From Actinomycetota bacterium (GTDB taxonomy: Bacteria > Actinomycetota > Thermoleophilia > UBA2241), in assembly GCA_003164655.1 (NCBI GenBank), contig PLTW01000030.1, positions 3,310 through 12,784 of the forward strand: a DNA stretch of 9,475 nt, written 5' to 3'. The position numbers and the translations under genes were made by a program. Shown here in pieces: positions 1-6,518 of this stretch (position 1 is the stretch's first letter; each line of letters opens with the position of its first letter). The notes under the pieces were generated by a model that was not told the DNA's origin, searched no databases, and saw only the letters and a program-made list of their open reading frames with translations.

Positions 1-1
1 G

Positions 2-478
2 CCCATGGCGCGCTCGGCCGTGCTGACCGGGCGCACCTTCGCCGACCTCACCCGCAACGTGCTGGTCGTGGCCCTCATGGCCGCCGTCGGCGTGCTCGTC
101 GGCTTCAGGGTGCAGACCAACGCCCTCGGCTTCTTGGCCGGCATCCTGGTCGTTCTCATGTTCGCCTACGCGTTTTCGTGGATCTTCGCCACAGTCGGTC
201 TGTGGATCGGCGACCCCGAAAGCGCCCAAGCCGCGACCTTCCCCGTGCTTGCGCCGCTCGTCTTTGCCTCGTCGGTCTTCGTGCCGGTGAGCAGCATGCC
301 AAGCTGGCTGCAGGGCTTTGCCACCTACCAGCCGGTCTCGGTGACCGCCAACGCCGTCCGCGCCCTGATGCTCGGCGGACCCACCCTCTCGTGGGTTCTG
401 CAGTCGGTCGCCTGGTGTGCCGGCATCGTGCTCATCTGCGCGCCACTCGCCGTGCGGCTGTACCGGCGCGCGAGCTGA
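2..478 (+). CDS. ABC-2 type transporter permease, C-terminal part (runs off left edge)
   Basis: Membrane subunit of an ABC exporter, probably of the DrrB/daunorubicin-resistance type, which moves a drug, lipid or polysaccharide across the cytoplasmic membrane using a separate ATPase subunit. The frame is open to the left edge, so the gene starts outside the window and only about 158 codons are seen. From the first visible Met (position 5), hydrophobic segments lie at about residues 18-35, 40-68, 77-99 and 127-152. The amphipathic stretch QPVSVTANAVRALMLGG (about 109-125) before the last helix matches the usual 'P..p..d.lR.l..G' stretch of ABC-2 permeases of this group. It ends with a short basic tail and TGA. 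The ATPase gene is expected just to the left but is not visible. The substrate cannot be told. Family assignment is confident; subfamily is inferred. Confidence 0.85.
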   Translation, partial: PMARSAVLTGRTFADLTRNVLVVALMAAVGVLVGFRVQTNALGFLAGILVVLMFAYAFSWIFATVGLWIGDPESAQAATFPVLAPLVFASSVFVPVSSMPSWLQGFATYQPVSVTANAVRALMLGGPTLSWVLQSVAWCAGIVLICAPLAVRLYRRAS

Positions 479-497
479 GCGCGGCGTAGGCGTCGGA

Positions 498-516
498 GGC
501 CGGCCTGCATCCGGCT
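498..516 (+). terminator. Weak hairpin after the ABC permease gene
   Basis: GCCGG (499-503) can pair with CCGGC (511-515) around a 7-nt loop, extendable by a G-T pair. The stretch also contains the 10-nt palindrome AGGCCGGCCT (497-506). It begins 20 nt after the permease stop codon and lies before the tag promoter. There is no U-tract, so a terminator role is only a possibility. Confidence 0.25.
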
Positions 517-569
517 CGGTCCCGAATCCGTCGCGCGCGCAAAGAGGCCTCTCGGCCGGCGCGACGCTC

Positions 570-578
570 TGCTATGGT
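570..578 (+). promoter_or_regulatory. Extended -10 promoter of tag, probably leaderless
   Basis: TGCTATGGT combines a TGn extension with a TANNNT -10 hexamer (573-578). Only 6 nt separate it from the ATG at 585, so transcription should start at or next to the start codon. No Shine-Dalgarno and no clear -35 box are visible. The same nonamer layout precedes five other genes in the window. Confidence 0.6.
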
Positions 579-584
579 TGACCG

Positions 585-1328
585 ATGCAGACGTCTGCAA
601 GTGACGCACTCGCCACAGGCGCCGACGGCCGCCATCGCTGCTTTTGGGCCGTGAGCGCACCCGAGTTCCTGGCCTACCACGACCAAGAGTGGGGCCGCCC
701 GGTCGTAACCGACGATGCCTTCTTCGAGCGGCTCTGCCTCGAGGCGTTCCAGTCGGGACTCTCGTGGCTCACGATCCTGCGCAAGCGGCCCGCCTTTCGT
801 GCCGCGTTCGCCGGATTCCGCGTCGCGGAGGTCGCCGCCTTCGGGCCGGGCGACGTCGAGCGGCTCATGAACGACGCCGCCATCGTGCGCAACCGCCGCA
901 AGATCGAAGCCGCGGCGCACAACGCCAAGCGCTGCCTCGAGGTAATCGACGAGTGCGGCTCGCTGGCGGCGCTCCTGTGGCGGTTCCGCCCGAGCGAGCC
1001 GGCGGCGCCCATCCGCTCGCGCGCCGACTGGCCGGCCGTCACCCCCGCTTCGACCGCCCTCGCCGCCGAGCTGCGCCGGCGCGGCTTTCGCTTCGTCGGT
1101 CCGACCACCGCCTACGCCACGATGCAGGCGGCCGGGCTGGTCAACGACCACGCCGAGGGCTGCTGGGTGCGCAACGAAATCGAGGCCCAGCAGGCGAGGC
1201 GGCCGACCGGCCTGCCGGACGGTAACCGCCAAGGACGGGCGGCGGGGCTGGGTGTGACAGCCTGCGCGACGACGGCGCGCGGGCATGGGACCCGGCGCTT
1301 GACGAACAAGCGTCGGGATAGGCGGTAG
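585..1328 (+). CDS. tag: DNA-3-methyladenine glycosylase I
   Basis: Base-excision repair enzyme that removes 3-methyladenine from alkylated DNA in the cytoplasm. The 247-residue product shows the family throughout. The zinc site matches E. coli Tag: Cys19 (RCFW), His32 (YHDQEWG), His189 and Cys193 (NDHAEGCW). Base-recognition residues correspond to Tyr31, Glu53 (CLEAFQSGLSW) and Trp61. GFRFVGPTTAYATMQAAGLVNDH (166-189), with a short gap in this quotation avoided by position, is the conserved C-terminal block. The known fold ends near residue 195; about 50 further residues, rich in Gly, Ala and Arg, have no family counterpart (E. coli Tag is 187 residues) and may be a dispensable tail. The ATG is chosen because a -10 box ends 6 nt before it and because the first zinc Cys lies shortly after. 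It appears to be a single-gene unit. Confidence 0.95.
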   Translation: MQTSASDALATGADGRHRCFWAVSAPEFLAYHDQEWGRPVVTDDAFFERLCLEAFQSGLSWLTILRKRPAFRAAFAGFRVAEVAAFGPGDVERLMNDAAIVRNRRKIEAAAHNAKRCLEVIDECGSLAALLWRFRPSEPAAPIRSRADWPAVTPASTALAAELRRRGFRFVGPTTAYATMQAAGLVNDHAEGCWVRNEIEAQQARRPTGLPDGNRQGRAAGLGVTACATTARGHGTRRLTNKRRDRR

Positions 1329-1405
1329 ACGACCCGACTCTCGTCAACCCTTCGTGCCCAACGATGCCGATCCCACGAGGCGGGTTGAGTTGCCGCTACC
1401 TTGAA

Positions 1406-1436
1406 CAATTGGCCCAGATCTGGGCCAATTGGCCCA
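1406..1436. repeat. Nested palindrome / three-arm operator-like element
   Basis: A perfect 26-nt palindrome occupies 1406-1431: arm CAATTGGCCCA (1406-1416), centre GATC, arm TGGGCCAATTG (1421-1431). The right arm is shared with a second perfect palindrome, TGGGCCAATTGGCCCA (1421-1436). The 11-mer CAATTGGCCCA therefore occurs twice in direct orientation exactly 20 bp apart (1406 and 1426), with an inverted copy between. It sits 77 bp after the tag stop and about 80 bp before the GH18 -10 box. Its AT-containing arms stand out in a GC-rich gap. It could be an operator for a dimeric regulator binding one DNA face, or a terminator hairpin for tag (11-bp stem, 4-nt loop), although no U-tract follows. 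The structure is seen directly; its role is inferred. Confidence 0.7.
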
Positions 1437-1515
1437 CTGGCTGGGAGGGACACAGACCTGCGCGCGGGCCGCGCTATCGCAACAAGCAGCGGCCCCGCCT
1501 CCTTTCGAGCCGGGC

Positions 1516-1524
1516 TGCTACACT
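1516..1524 (+). promoter_or_regulatory. Extended -10 promoter of the GH18 gene, probably leaderless
   Basis: TGCTACACT has a TGn extension and the hexamer TACACT (1519-1524), ending 8 nt before the ATG at 1533. There is no Shine-Dalgarno in the 8-nt gap (GACCCGAC). No convincing -35 is present near 1496-1501. Confidence 0.6.
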
Positions 1525-1532
1525 GACCCGAC

Positions 1533-2807
1533 ATGGAGTCGTCGTCCCCGCACCCCACGCCATCGCAGCCGCAACCGGAGCCCCAGCCGCAACCGGGCCC
1601 GCAGCCTCGTCCAGGGGCCAGTCCCATATCCAGTCCGCGAGCCGAGCCCAGCGCCGGAGACGGCGGTGACCGCCGCGCGGGCCACCGCGCGGGTGGCGTC
1701 CGCCGCCCGCCCGCCCGTAGACGCCCTTTGCTCATCCTCGTGCTCGTTGCCGCGCTGCTTCTGGCGGCCCTGGCGGCGGCGGCTCTGATCACCCGCCACC
1801 ACGCCGGCGGGCCCGCGTTCACCGGCCACGTGAACGCCCCCCAGGGCGGCCGCCACCAGCGCGTGACGGCCTGGCTCACCAGCACTTCACGCTCGCTCGA
1901 CACCGCTCTGGCGGCGCACGCGCTCGACGAGGTCGACTGCGACTGGTACACGATCGACGCGCGGGGCGCCGTGAGCGCCGGTCCCGAGAACCTCGCGCTG
2001 GTCAAGGCGGCGCGCGCCCACGGCGTGCAGGCCTTTGCCACCGTCACCAACCGGCCCGGCGGCAAGGGCTCGTTTACGAGCTCGATCGCGCGCTCGATCC
2101 TGTCGTCGCCCGACACCCAGAAGCAGGCCATCGACTCACTTGTGGCGCTGGCCGTCGGCAAGGGCTACGACGGCATCGACATCGACTGGGAGCTCGTGCC
2201 GGCCGCGCAGCGCGACGCCTTCAGCCGGTTCATGGCGGGCCTCGCGACGGCGCTGCATGCCCGCCATCGGCTGCTCTCGGTGGCCGTCTTTGCCAAGACC
2301 TCCGAGCCCGGCAAATGGGACTCGCAAAAGGCGTCCGACTACCGGGCGCTCGGCGCGGTCGTCGACGAGCTCAAGATCATGACCTACAGCTACAGCGGGC
2401 CCTGGAGCTCGCCCGGACCGCAGGCGCCGCTCGCCTGGACGCGGGCGGTGATCGACTTCGCCCGGACCATCGTGCCGGCGCGCAAGATCTACATGGGCCT
2501 GCCGTTCTACGGCTTCGACTGGCACAAAGGCGGCACGACCGCCGTGCAGGCAGCCGACGCCGTCGCGCTCGTCGCCGCCCACCACTTCAAGGTCGCCCAC
2601 GACGCGGCCTCGGGCGAGGCCGACTTGAGCTACACCGACTCAGCCGGTGTGACGCACGTGCTCTGGTTCATGGACCGTCAGGCACTCGCCACCAAGCTCG
2701 GCCTGCTGGAGTCGGCGTTCCCCGGCATCGGCGGCGTAGCCATCTGGCAGGCGTACCGCGAAGATCCCGGCTTCTGGACCGTGATCGCGCAGACCATGAG
2801 CCGCTGA
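1533..2807 (+). CDS. Membrane-anchored GH18 glycosidase, YaaH/SleL-like
   Basis: Glycoside hydrolase family 18 protein, probably cutting beta-linked N-acetylglucosamine polymers (peptidoglycan or chitin) outside the membrane. The 424 residues comprise a Pro/Gln-rich tail (1-36), a basic stretch (47-64), one membrane helix (about 65-86) and an extracytoplasmic catalytic domain (about 108-424). The signature DGIDIDWE (213-220) carries the DxxDxDxE motif with Glu220 as proton donor. MTYSYSGPWSSPGPQAPL (283-300) resembles the 'MtYd...PGPvAPl' segment of SleL/YaaH cortex-lytic enzymes. IYMGLPFYGFDW (319-330) and GVAIWQAYREDPGFW (401-415), with the conserved barrel-end Trp405, complete the fold. 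No LysM domain is present, unlike many spore enzymes. The basic tail before the helix predicts an N-in, C-out anchor rather than a cleaved signal peptide. The start is supported by the -10 box. Substrate is inferred. It converges with the beta-propeller gene. Confidence 0.85.
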   Translation: MESSSPHPTPSQPQPEPQPQPGPQPRPGASPISSPRAEPSAGDGGDRRAGHRAGGVRRPPARRRPLLILVLVAALLLAALAAAALITRHHAGGPAFTGHVNAPQGGRHQRVTAWLTSTSRSLDTALAAHALDEVDCDWYTIDARGAVSAGPENLALVKAARAHGVQAFATVTNRPGGKGSFTSSIARSILSSPDTQKQAIDSLVALAVGKGYDGIDIDWELVPAAQRDAFSRFMAGLATALHARHRLLSVAVFAKTSEPGKWDSQKASDYRALGAVVDELKIMTYSYSGPWSSPGPQAPLAWTRAVIDFARTIVPARKIYMGLPFYGFDWHKGGTTAVQAADAVALVAAHHFKVAHDAASGEADLSYTDSAGVTHVLWFMDRQALATKLGLLESAFPGIGGVAIWQAYREDPGFWTVIAQTMSR

Positions 2808-2830
2808 GCGCGGCCGGGACGGGCACCCCG

Positions 2831-2898
2831 CCGGCGTCTCACGCCCCGTCGGCGTCTCACGCCGCGCCGGCGTCTCAGGCCGCGCCGGCGCCCCACGG
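2831..2898. repeat. 18-bp tandem repeat with hairpin units between convergent genes
   Basis: About 3.5 copies of an 18-bp unit begin at 2833, 2851, 2869 and 2887. The first two contain GGCGTCTCACGCC, which folds into a 5-bp stem (GGCGT/ACGCC) with loop CTC; the third has GGCGTCTCAGGCC, with a weaker stem, and the fourth is degenerate. The array fills most of the 100-bp gap between the GH18 stop (2807) and the propeller stop (2908). Hairpins read the same from both strands, so a bidirectional terminator is plausible, although U-tracts are absent. Read in one plus-strand frame, the unit is six codons and gives PASHAP-like repeats; this is not in the GH18 frame. Confidence 0.7.
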
Positions 2899-2907
2899 CA
2901 GACGCCC

Positions 2908-4632
2908 TTACTTGTCTCCCAGGCAATAGAACCAGCCGTCGCGGCTGCCGATATACACGCGCCCGTCCCACAGCACGGGCGTCGACTCGAACGAGCTGCC
3001 GCCCGTGAAGGTCGCCGTCCGGCGGACCGTCACCGTCCACCAGTGGCCGTCGCGGCTGCGCAGGGCGCCGGCGGCGCCGGCGCTCGCCGGCACGTAGTCG
3101 ATGTGGTACATGTGCACGACGTCGTCGTAGGCGGCGTCTACGATCGTGTCGTCGACGATGATCGGCGTCGAGATAGACGAGTTCACCCACGTCTTCCAGA
3201 CCATGACCGGCGTGCGCAGGCCGCGTTCGCGGTTGGGGCCGCGCACCGTGCCGGGCGCCAGGGTGTCCTGCGAGACGAGGTAGAGGTTGCCGTCGATAGC
3301 GTTGAAGGCGGCCAGCGCCGGGTAGCGCCCGGCGCCGCCGTATTCGTCGTTGACCGCCACCGAGCCGATCACTCCGCCGCTCCACTCGGCGACCGGCCGG
3401 TCGCCGGTCGGAAAGAACCACACCGGCGACTGCGCCGCGGGTTTGGCCGGGTCGAGCATCAGCACGCCGCCGTGGCCCTTGATGTACTGCTTCTCGATCG
3501 GCACGAGCAGTTTGCCGGTGCGTGTCGGCACCGTGGTGCCGTCGAGGTCGGAGCCGATCCGGTAGTCGAACACGACGGCCAGGTCGCTGCGCCGCAGCCC
3601 ATATACGTGGCCGTCACCGGAGGCAATGTAGATCGTATCGCCGAGCAGGGCCGGCGAGGCCTCGATGGCGAGGTTCGCTCCGTCAGGGTGCTGGTCGCGC
3701 GCGGCGTCGGCCGCCGTGCCGATCAGCAGCGTGCCGTGGACGGCCTCCGGGCGGCGATAGGTGCGCCCCCCGACCTGCCACGGCTGCGTATGAAAGGGGT
3801 CGAGCGCGTAGACCCAGCCGGGCTCGACCCCGATGTAGTCGAGGCCGTCCAGAAAGAGCCCGCTGCCGTCGCAGTCCTGCGTGTAGTTGAGGGTGCGCGG
3901 CACCGGCAGGCGCCACTCCTCTTTGCCGGTGCCAAAGGCGACCGCCCGATACGAGGCGATGCGCGGGTCGCCCAGCGCCAGGCCAAACCCGCGCCGCGAG
4001 CCGGCCAGCACGAGGAACCTGTCGTCGGCGCTCGTGGGATGCGGGTTGGCGATCACGCTGGGGCTGCTCTTGATGACGTCGCCAAAATCGTAGGTCCAGA
4101 GGATCTTGCCGGTCGCGGCGTCGATCTTGTGCAGCTTGTGGTCGTAGCCGCCGATCAGCAGGTACAGCTTGCCGCCGTCCCGCACGAGAGCCGGCGCGCC
4201 GGTCCAGCCGGTGCCCGCCCAGTACATGTTCGGGTCGTTCGAGAACCTGCCCGAGGTCCAGCCGCCGCCGATGCGCGCCTTCCAGATGACGTCGAGACGC
4301 CGGGGTGCCGGGCCGAGGCCGTAGAAACGCCGCGACGCGGTGCCCAGGAAGGTCGCCATCTTGATGCCGTCGCCGCCCTTTGCCACGGTCACCGCGGGGG
4401 AGCCGACGCTGCCCGCGCCGCGCCCGGCGCCAGGCGACGACGAACTTCCCGGCGCCAGAGCGACCACCAGGAAGATGACGATGACGGCGAGGGCGGCGAG
4501 GGCGGCTGCACGCCGGCGCGCGATCTGCTGGCGACGCGTTGAGGAGCGCCGCCGCGCGGGCGCCGCGCGGGAACGTGGCGAGGGCGGCCGGGTGCCCCCA
4601 GCGGCCGGCGGACGTGTCGTTCTCTCCCCCAC
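2908..4632 (-). CDS. Membrane-anchored PQQ-like beta-propeller protein
   Basis: A 574-residue protein with a basic, Pro/Arg-rich N-terminus (1-41), one membrane helix (about 42-60), a Gly/Ser linker (61-80) and a large extracytoplasmic beta-propeller. Blade motifs of the PQQ-like/WD-type fold recur: YLLIGGYDHKLHKIDAATGK (157-176) followed by ILW, IYIASGDGHVYGL (334-346), an AFNAIDGNLYLVSQD blade (442-456) and VYIGSRDGWFYCLGDK (559-574). ASPAL- and STPVL-like strands precede the later blades. Such propellers act as binding scaffolds or as quinoprotein dehydrogenases; I see no clear catalytic or cofactor site, so no enzymatic role is assigned. The start is a GTG whose upstream -10 box suggests a leaderless message; the first internal Met is far inside (about residue 92). 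The extracellular topology matches its convergent GH18 neighbour. Fold is confident, function unknown. Confidence 0.8.
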   Translation of the reverse strand: MGERTTRPPAAGGTRPPSPRSRAAPARRRSSTRRQQIARRRAAALAALAVIVIFLVVALAPGSSSSPGAGRGAGSVGSPAVTVAKGGDGIKMATFLGTASRRFYGLGPAPRRLDVIWKARIGGGWTSGRFSNDPNMYWAGTGWTGAPALVRDGGKLYLLIGGYDHKLHKIDAATGKILWTYDFGDVIKSSPSVIANPHPTSADDRFLVLAGSRRGFGLALGDPRIASYRAVAFGTGKEEWRLPVPRTLNYTQDCDGSGLFLDGLDYIGVEPGWVYALDPFHTQPWQVGGRTYRRPEAVHGTLLIGTAADAARDQHPDGANLAIEASPALLGDTIYIASGDGHVYGLRRSDLAVVFDYRIGSDLDGTTVPTRTGKLLVPIEKQYIKGHGGVLMLDPAKPAAQSPVWFFPTGDRPVAEWSGGVIGSVAVNDEYGGAGRYPALAAFNAIDGNLYLVSQDTLAPGTVRGPNRERGLRTPVMVWKTWVNSSISTPIIVDDTIVDAAYDDVVHMYHIDYVPASAGAAGALRSRDGHWWTVTVRRTATFTGGSSFESTPVLWDGRVYIGSRDGWFYCLGDK

Positions 4633-4641
4633 GACGGCCTT

Positions 4642-4650
4642 ACAGTACCA
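4642..4650 (-). promoter_or_regulatory. Extended -10 promoter of the beta-propeller gene
   Basis: On the minus strand TGGTACTGT carries TGn plus the hexamer TACTGT, ending 9 nt before the GTG at 4632. No Shine-Dalgarno lies in the gap (AAGGCCGTC). Its -35 zone falls inside the adjoining 19-bp tandem repeat. Confidence 0.5.
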
Positions 4651-4657
4651 CTCCTGC

Positions 4658-4695
4658 CCGGGCGGGCGCTCCTCCGCCGGGCGGGCGCTCCTGCG
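4658..4695. repeat. Two-copy 19-bp tandem repeat in the propeller upstream region
   Basis: CCGGGCGGGCGCTCCTCCG (4658-4676) is followed directly by a copy differing at one base (4677-4695). It lies between the end of the CxxC protein gene and the -10 box of the propeller gene, over the place a -35 element would occupy. It may be a regulator site or simply a slippage duplication in GC-rich DNA. Confidence 0.6.
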
Positions 4696-4707
4696 CCGCG
4701 TGCGCCC

Positions 4708-5031
4708 CTACGCCGGGCCGCGCCCTTCTCGCGCCCGGGCGAGCGCCGCGGCAAAGCGCTCGTAGGGGCCGCTGGGCACGCAGACCTCGCAGTGGTTGGT
4801 CGTCTTGACACGGCCCTCCGCCTCGGCAAGCCAGATGCCGAGCTGCTCGCGGGCGGCGCCGGCCGCCGGCGTGGCGACACCTTCCAGATCGTCACGGACG
4901 CGCGCGACCACGGCGGTGAAGTTCCCGCACGTGCCGCAGCGCGGCATCGTCTCGCGGATATCGGTCAGGTCGCGCAGAAGGGAGGCGACGGCATCGTCGG
5001 GCACCGTCGGTCCGGAATCGTCGAGCGTCAT
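4708..5031 (-). CDS. Small protein with two CxxC pairs, probable zinc-binding, unknown function
   Basis: I do not recognise this 107-residue protein. It has two cysteine pairs, CGTC (32-35, in RCGTCGNF) and CEVC (81-84, in NHCEVC), spaced by about 45 residues that look helical (VVARVRDDLEGV and AAREQLGIWLAEAEGRV). Four such cysteines could hold one zinc ion, joining both ends of a helical hairpin, as in zinc-ribbon or rubredoxin-like knuckles. No signal peptide or membrane segment is seen, so it should be cytoplasmic. The ATG at 5031 lies 8 bp after the TAG of the HD phosphohydrolase gene, with no promoter between and only a weak AGGCG upstream, so it is probably co-transcribed and translationally coupled. 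It may be a partner or regulator of that enzyme; this is inference from the operon only. Confidence 0.7.
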   Translation of the reverse strand: MTLDDSGPTVPDDAVASLLRDLTDIRETMPRCGTCGNFTAVVARVRDDLEGVATPAAGAAREQLGIWLAEAEGRVKTTNHCEVCVPSGPYERFAAALARAREGRGPA

Positions 5032-5039
5032 GATCGCGC

Positions 5040-6440
5040 CTACAGGTTGGTGAGACTGGCCTCGCCGGCGCCGTCGGTCAGCGCCCGCCGGGCCGCTTCG
5101 CCCAGCTCACGGTCGTGCTCGTGAGTGGTCGCAAATACGCGGTACAGGTGGGCCTTGGCCGGCACGAACTCGAGGATGCCGGTCAGCAGCTCCTCTTCGA
5201 CGCGGCCGCTCGCCGGGTCGTAGATCAGGATGCGCTTGGGCCCGACCATGGGGTTGAGCGGTCGCGGGTCCTGGGAGGCGACGTCGCATACGAACTCGAT
5301 GCCGGCCAGCGCCGCCGGCAGCCGCTCGACGATGCGCTCGTGAAACTGCTCGCGGCTCCACTCGCTGGCCCCGGGCGGCAGCGAGACGCGCTCGATCGCC
5401 TGTTCATAGACCATGCGGTACTTCACGTCACGGTGGATGATGCGCTGCCACTCGTCGGCCAGGCGTCGGCGGCGCGGCGACGAGCCGGGGTCGTCGAGCC
5501 AGCGTTCGACCTCGGTGAACAGCGACCACTCGGTGAGGTGCCGGTAGGCGCGCAGATCGTCGAGCGGGCTTCTGGGCAGCGCGACGGCCATGGTGTCGGA
5601 GAAGATCTCGCGCATGTGCAGGTCGATGGCATGGCCGATGCGGTGAAAGTAGACGTTCTCGTACATGTAGAAGCGCGCGTTCAGGAACGCCCGGAGGGCG
5701 TTCAGCGCGCGCTTGTGAAACGTGAGCCCGTCGCGCGAGCAGAAGCTGTAGTAGATGAGGCGCGGCACGTCGACCGCCGACAGCGAGACGCCGCACATGT
5801 AGGCGTCGCGGCGCACGTAGTCCATGTTGTCGGCGGTCACCGCGCCGGACAGCACGGCGTGCAGCAGCGAAACCCAGCGCGGCACCTCACCGAGGCCCGT
5901 GCTGTGGGCGCGGATCAGCCAGGCGACGTGGACCGGATCGACGCGCTCGCCGGGGGCGAAGCCCCCGTGCGGCGAGCGCGAAAGGCCGCGCAGCAGGTCA
6001 CCGAGCTCGTTGACGATGAGATGTTGCGAGATGCGTTCGTGATCGAGCCCGAACTTCGGGTGCAGGTACTGATCGTCGAAGAAGTGGCTGAACGGGCCGT
6101 GGCCGACGTCGTGCAGCAGACCGGCCATGCGCAGCGTCTCTTCGACCAGCGGCCGCGAGGGCGTGTCGGGCGCCTCGTCGGCCAGCGTGTCGTACAGGTT
6201 CTGGGCGAACTCACCGGCAAGATGCATCGTTCCGAGGCTGTGGGCGAAGCGGCTGTGCTCGGCGGTGGGGAACACCCACCACGAGCTCTGCAGCTGGTGG
6301 ATGCGCTTGAGACGCTGCACCCACGGGTCGTCGATGACCGTCGCCTCGGCGACCTCGCCGGCGCTGCGCGGCACGGTGATGCGCAGGTAGCCGTAGAGGG
6401 GGTCGGCGATCAAGTGGATGTCGTCGTAGGGCAGGCCCAT
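5040..6440 (-). CDS. HD-domain phosphohydrolase, SAMHD1/YdhJ-like
   Basis: Metal-dependent HD-superfamily phosphohydrolase; relatives cleave dNTPs to deoxynucleosides and triphosphate, or other nucleotides. Numbered from the ATG at 6440 (466 residues), the metal and active-site residues line up with SAMHD1: His67 (RFAHSLGTMHLA), His110-Asp111 (LLHDVGHGPFSHFFD), His134 (LDHERIS) and Asp204, with Tyr205-area residues in ADNMDYVRRDAYMCGV (203-218) matching the substrate-binding DKWDYFARD segment. The opening DPLYGYLRITV and the following FHKRALNALRAFLNARFYMYENVYFHR are typical of this branch. The C-terminal third (about 300-466) is variable. An in-frame GTG at 6449 exists but overlaps the -10 box, so the ATG is preferred. 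It is the first gene of a likely operon with the CxxC protein. Substrate is unknown; dNTPase is the best guess. Confidence 0.9.
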   Translation of the reverse strand: MGLPYDDIHLIADPLYGYLRITVPRSAGEVAEATVIDDPWVQRLKRIHQLQSSWWVFPTAEHSRFAHSLGTMHLAGEFAQNLYDTLADEAPDTPSRPLVEETLRMAGLLHDVGHGPFSHFFDDQYLHPKFGLDHERISQHLIVNELGDLLRGLSRSPHGGFAPGERVDPVHVAWLIRAHSTGLGEVPRWVSLLHAVLSGAVTADNMDYVRRDAYMCGVSLSAVDVPRLIYYSFCSRDGLTFHKRALNALRAFLNARFYMYENVYFHRIGHAIDLHMREIFSDTMAVALPRSPLDDLRAYRHLTEWSLFTEVERWLDDPGSSPRRRRLADEWQRIIHRDVKYRMVYEQAIERVSLPPGASEWSREQFHERIVERLPAALAGIEFVCDVASQDPRPLNPMVGPKRILIYDPASGRVEEELLTGILEFVPAKAHLYRVFATTHEHDRELGEAARRALTDGAGEASLTNL

Positions 6441-6447
6441 GACGCAC

Positions 6448-6456
6448 ACCCTACCA
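6448..6456 (-). promoter_or_regulatory. Extended -10 promoter of the HD phosphohydrolase operon
   Basis: On the minus strand TGGTAGGGT ends 7 nt before the ATG at 6440. The GTG that would extend the ORF begins at 6449 and overlaps the hexamer, so it would be upstream of the transcript start. This supports a leaderless message from the ATG. Confidence 0.55.
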
Positions 6457-6518
6457 CCTGGGCGTGACGGTCTCGTTGCGGCGTTCGGCGACCGCGCAGG
6501 GTGGCGGCGCCGGAACGC

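Noticed and set aside
432..1286. A 284-residue minus-strand ORF opposite tag
   Set aside because: All Tag zinc and active-site residues are on the plus strand; the antisense translation shows nothing recognisable.
1385..1402. TTGAGT plus TACCTT as a promoter just before the palindrome
   Set aside because: The two elements are only 6 bp apart, far from the usual 16-18 bp, and no gene start follows closely.
2831..2898. CRISPR array
   Set aside because: The repeats are 18 bp, directly contiguous and without unique spacers; no cas genes are present.
2315..2929. A plus-strand ORF ending in PASHAP-like repeats
   Set aside because: Most of it overlaps GH18 out of frame. It has no start signal, so I treat the repeat as non-coding and keep the frameshift idea only as a finding.
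3043..4542. A 499-residue plus-strand ORF opposite the beta-propeller gene
   Set aside because: The propeller frame shows repeated blade motifs and a membrane anchor; the opposite frame is Arg/Ala/Val-rich noise.
5115..6467. A 450-residue plus-strand ORF opposite the HD gene
   Set aside because: It is the antisense shadow of a gene with intact HD motifs. Its translation is low-complexity Val/Gly/Arg/Asp with no family features, as expected in GC-rich DNA.
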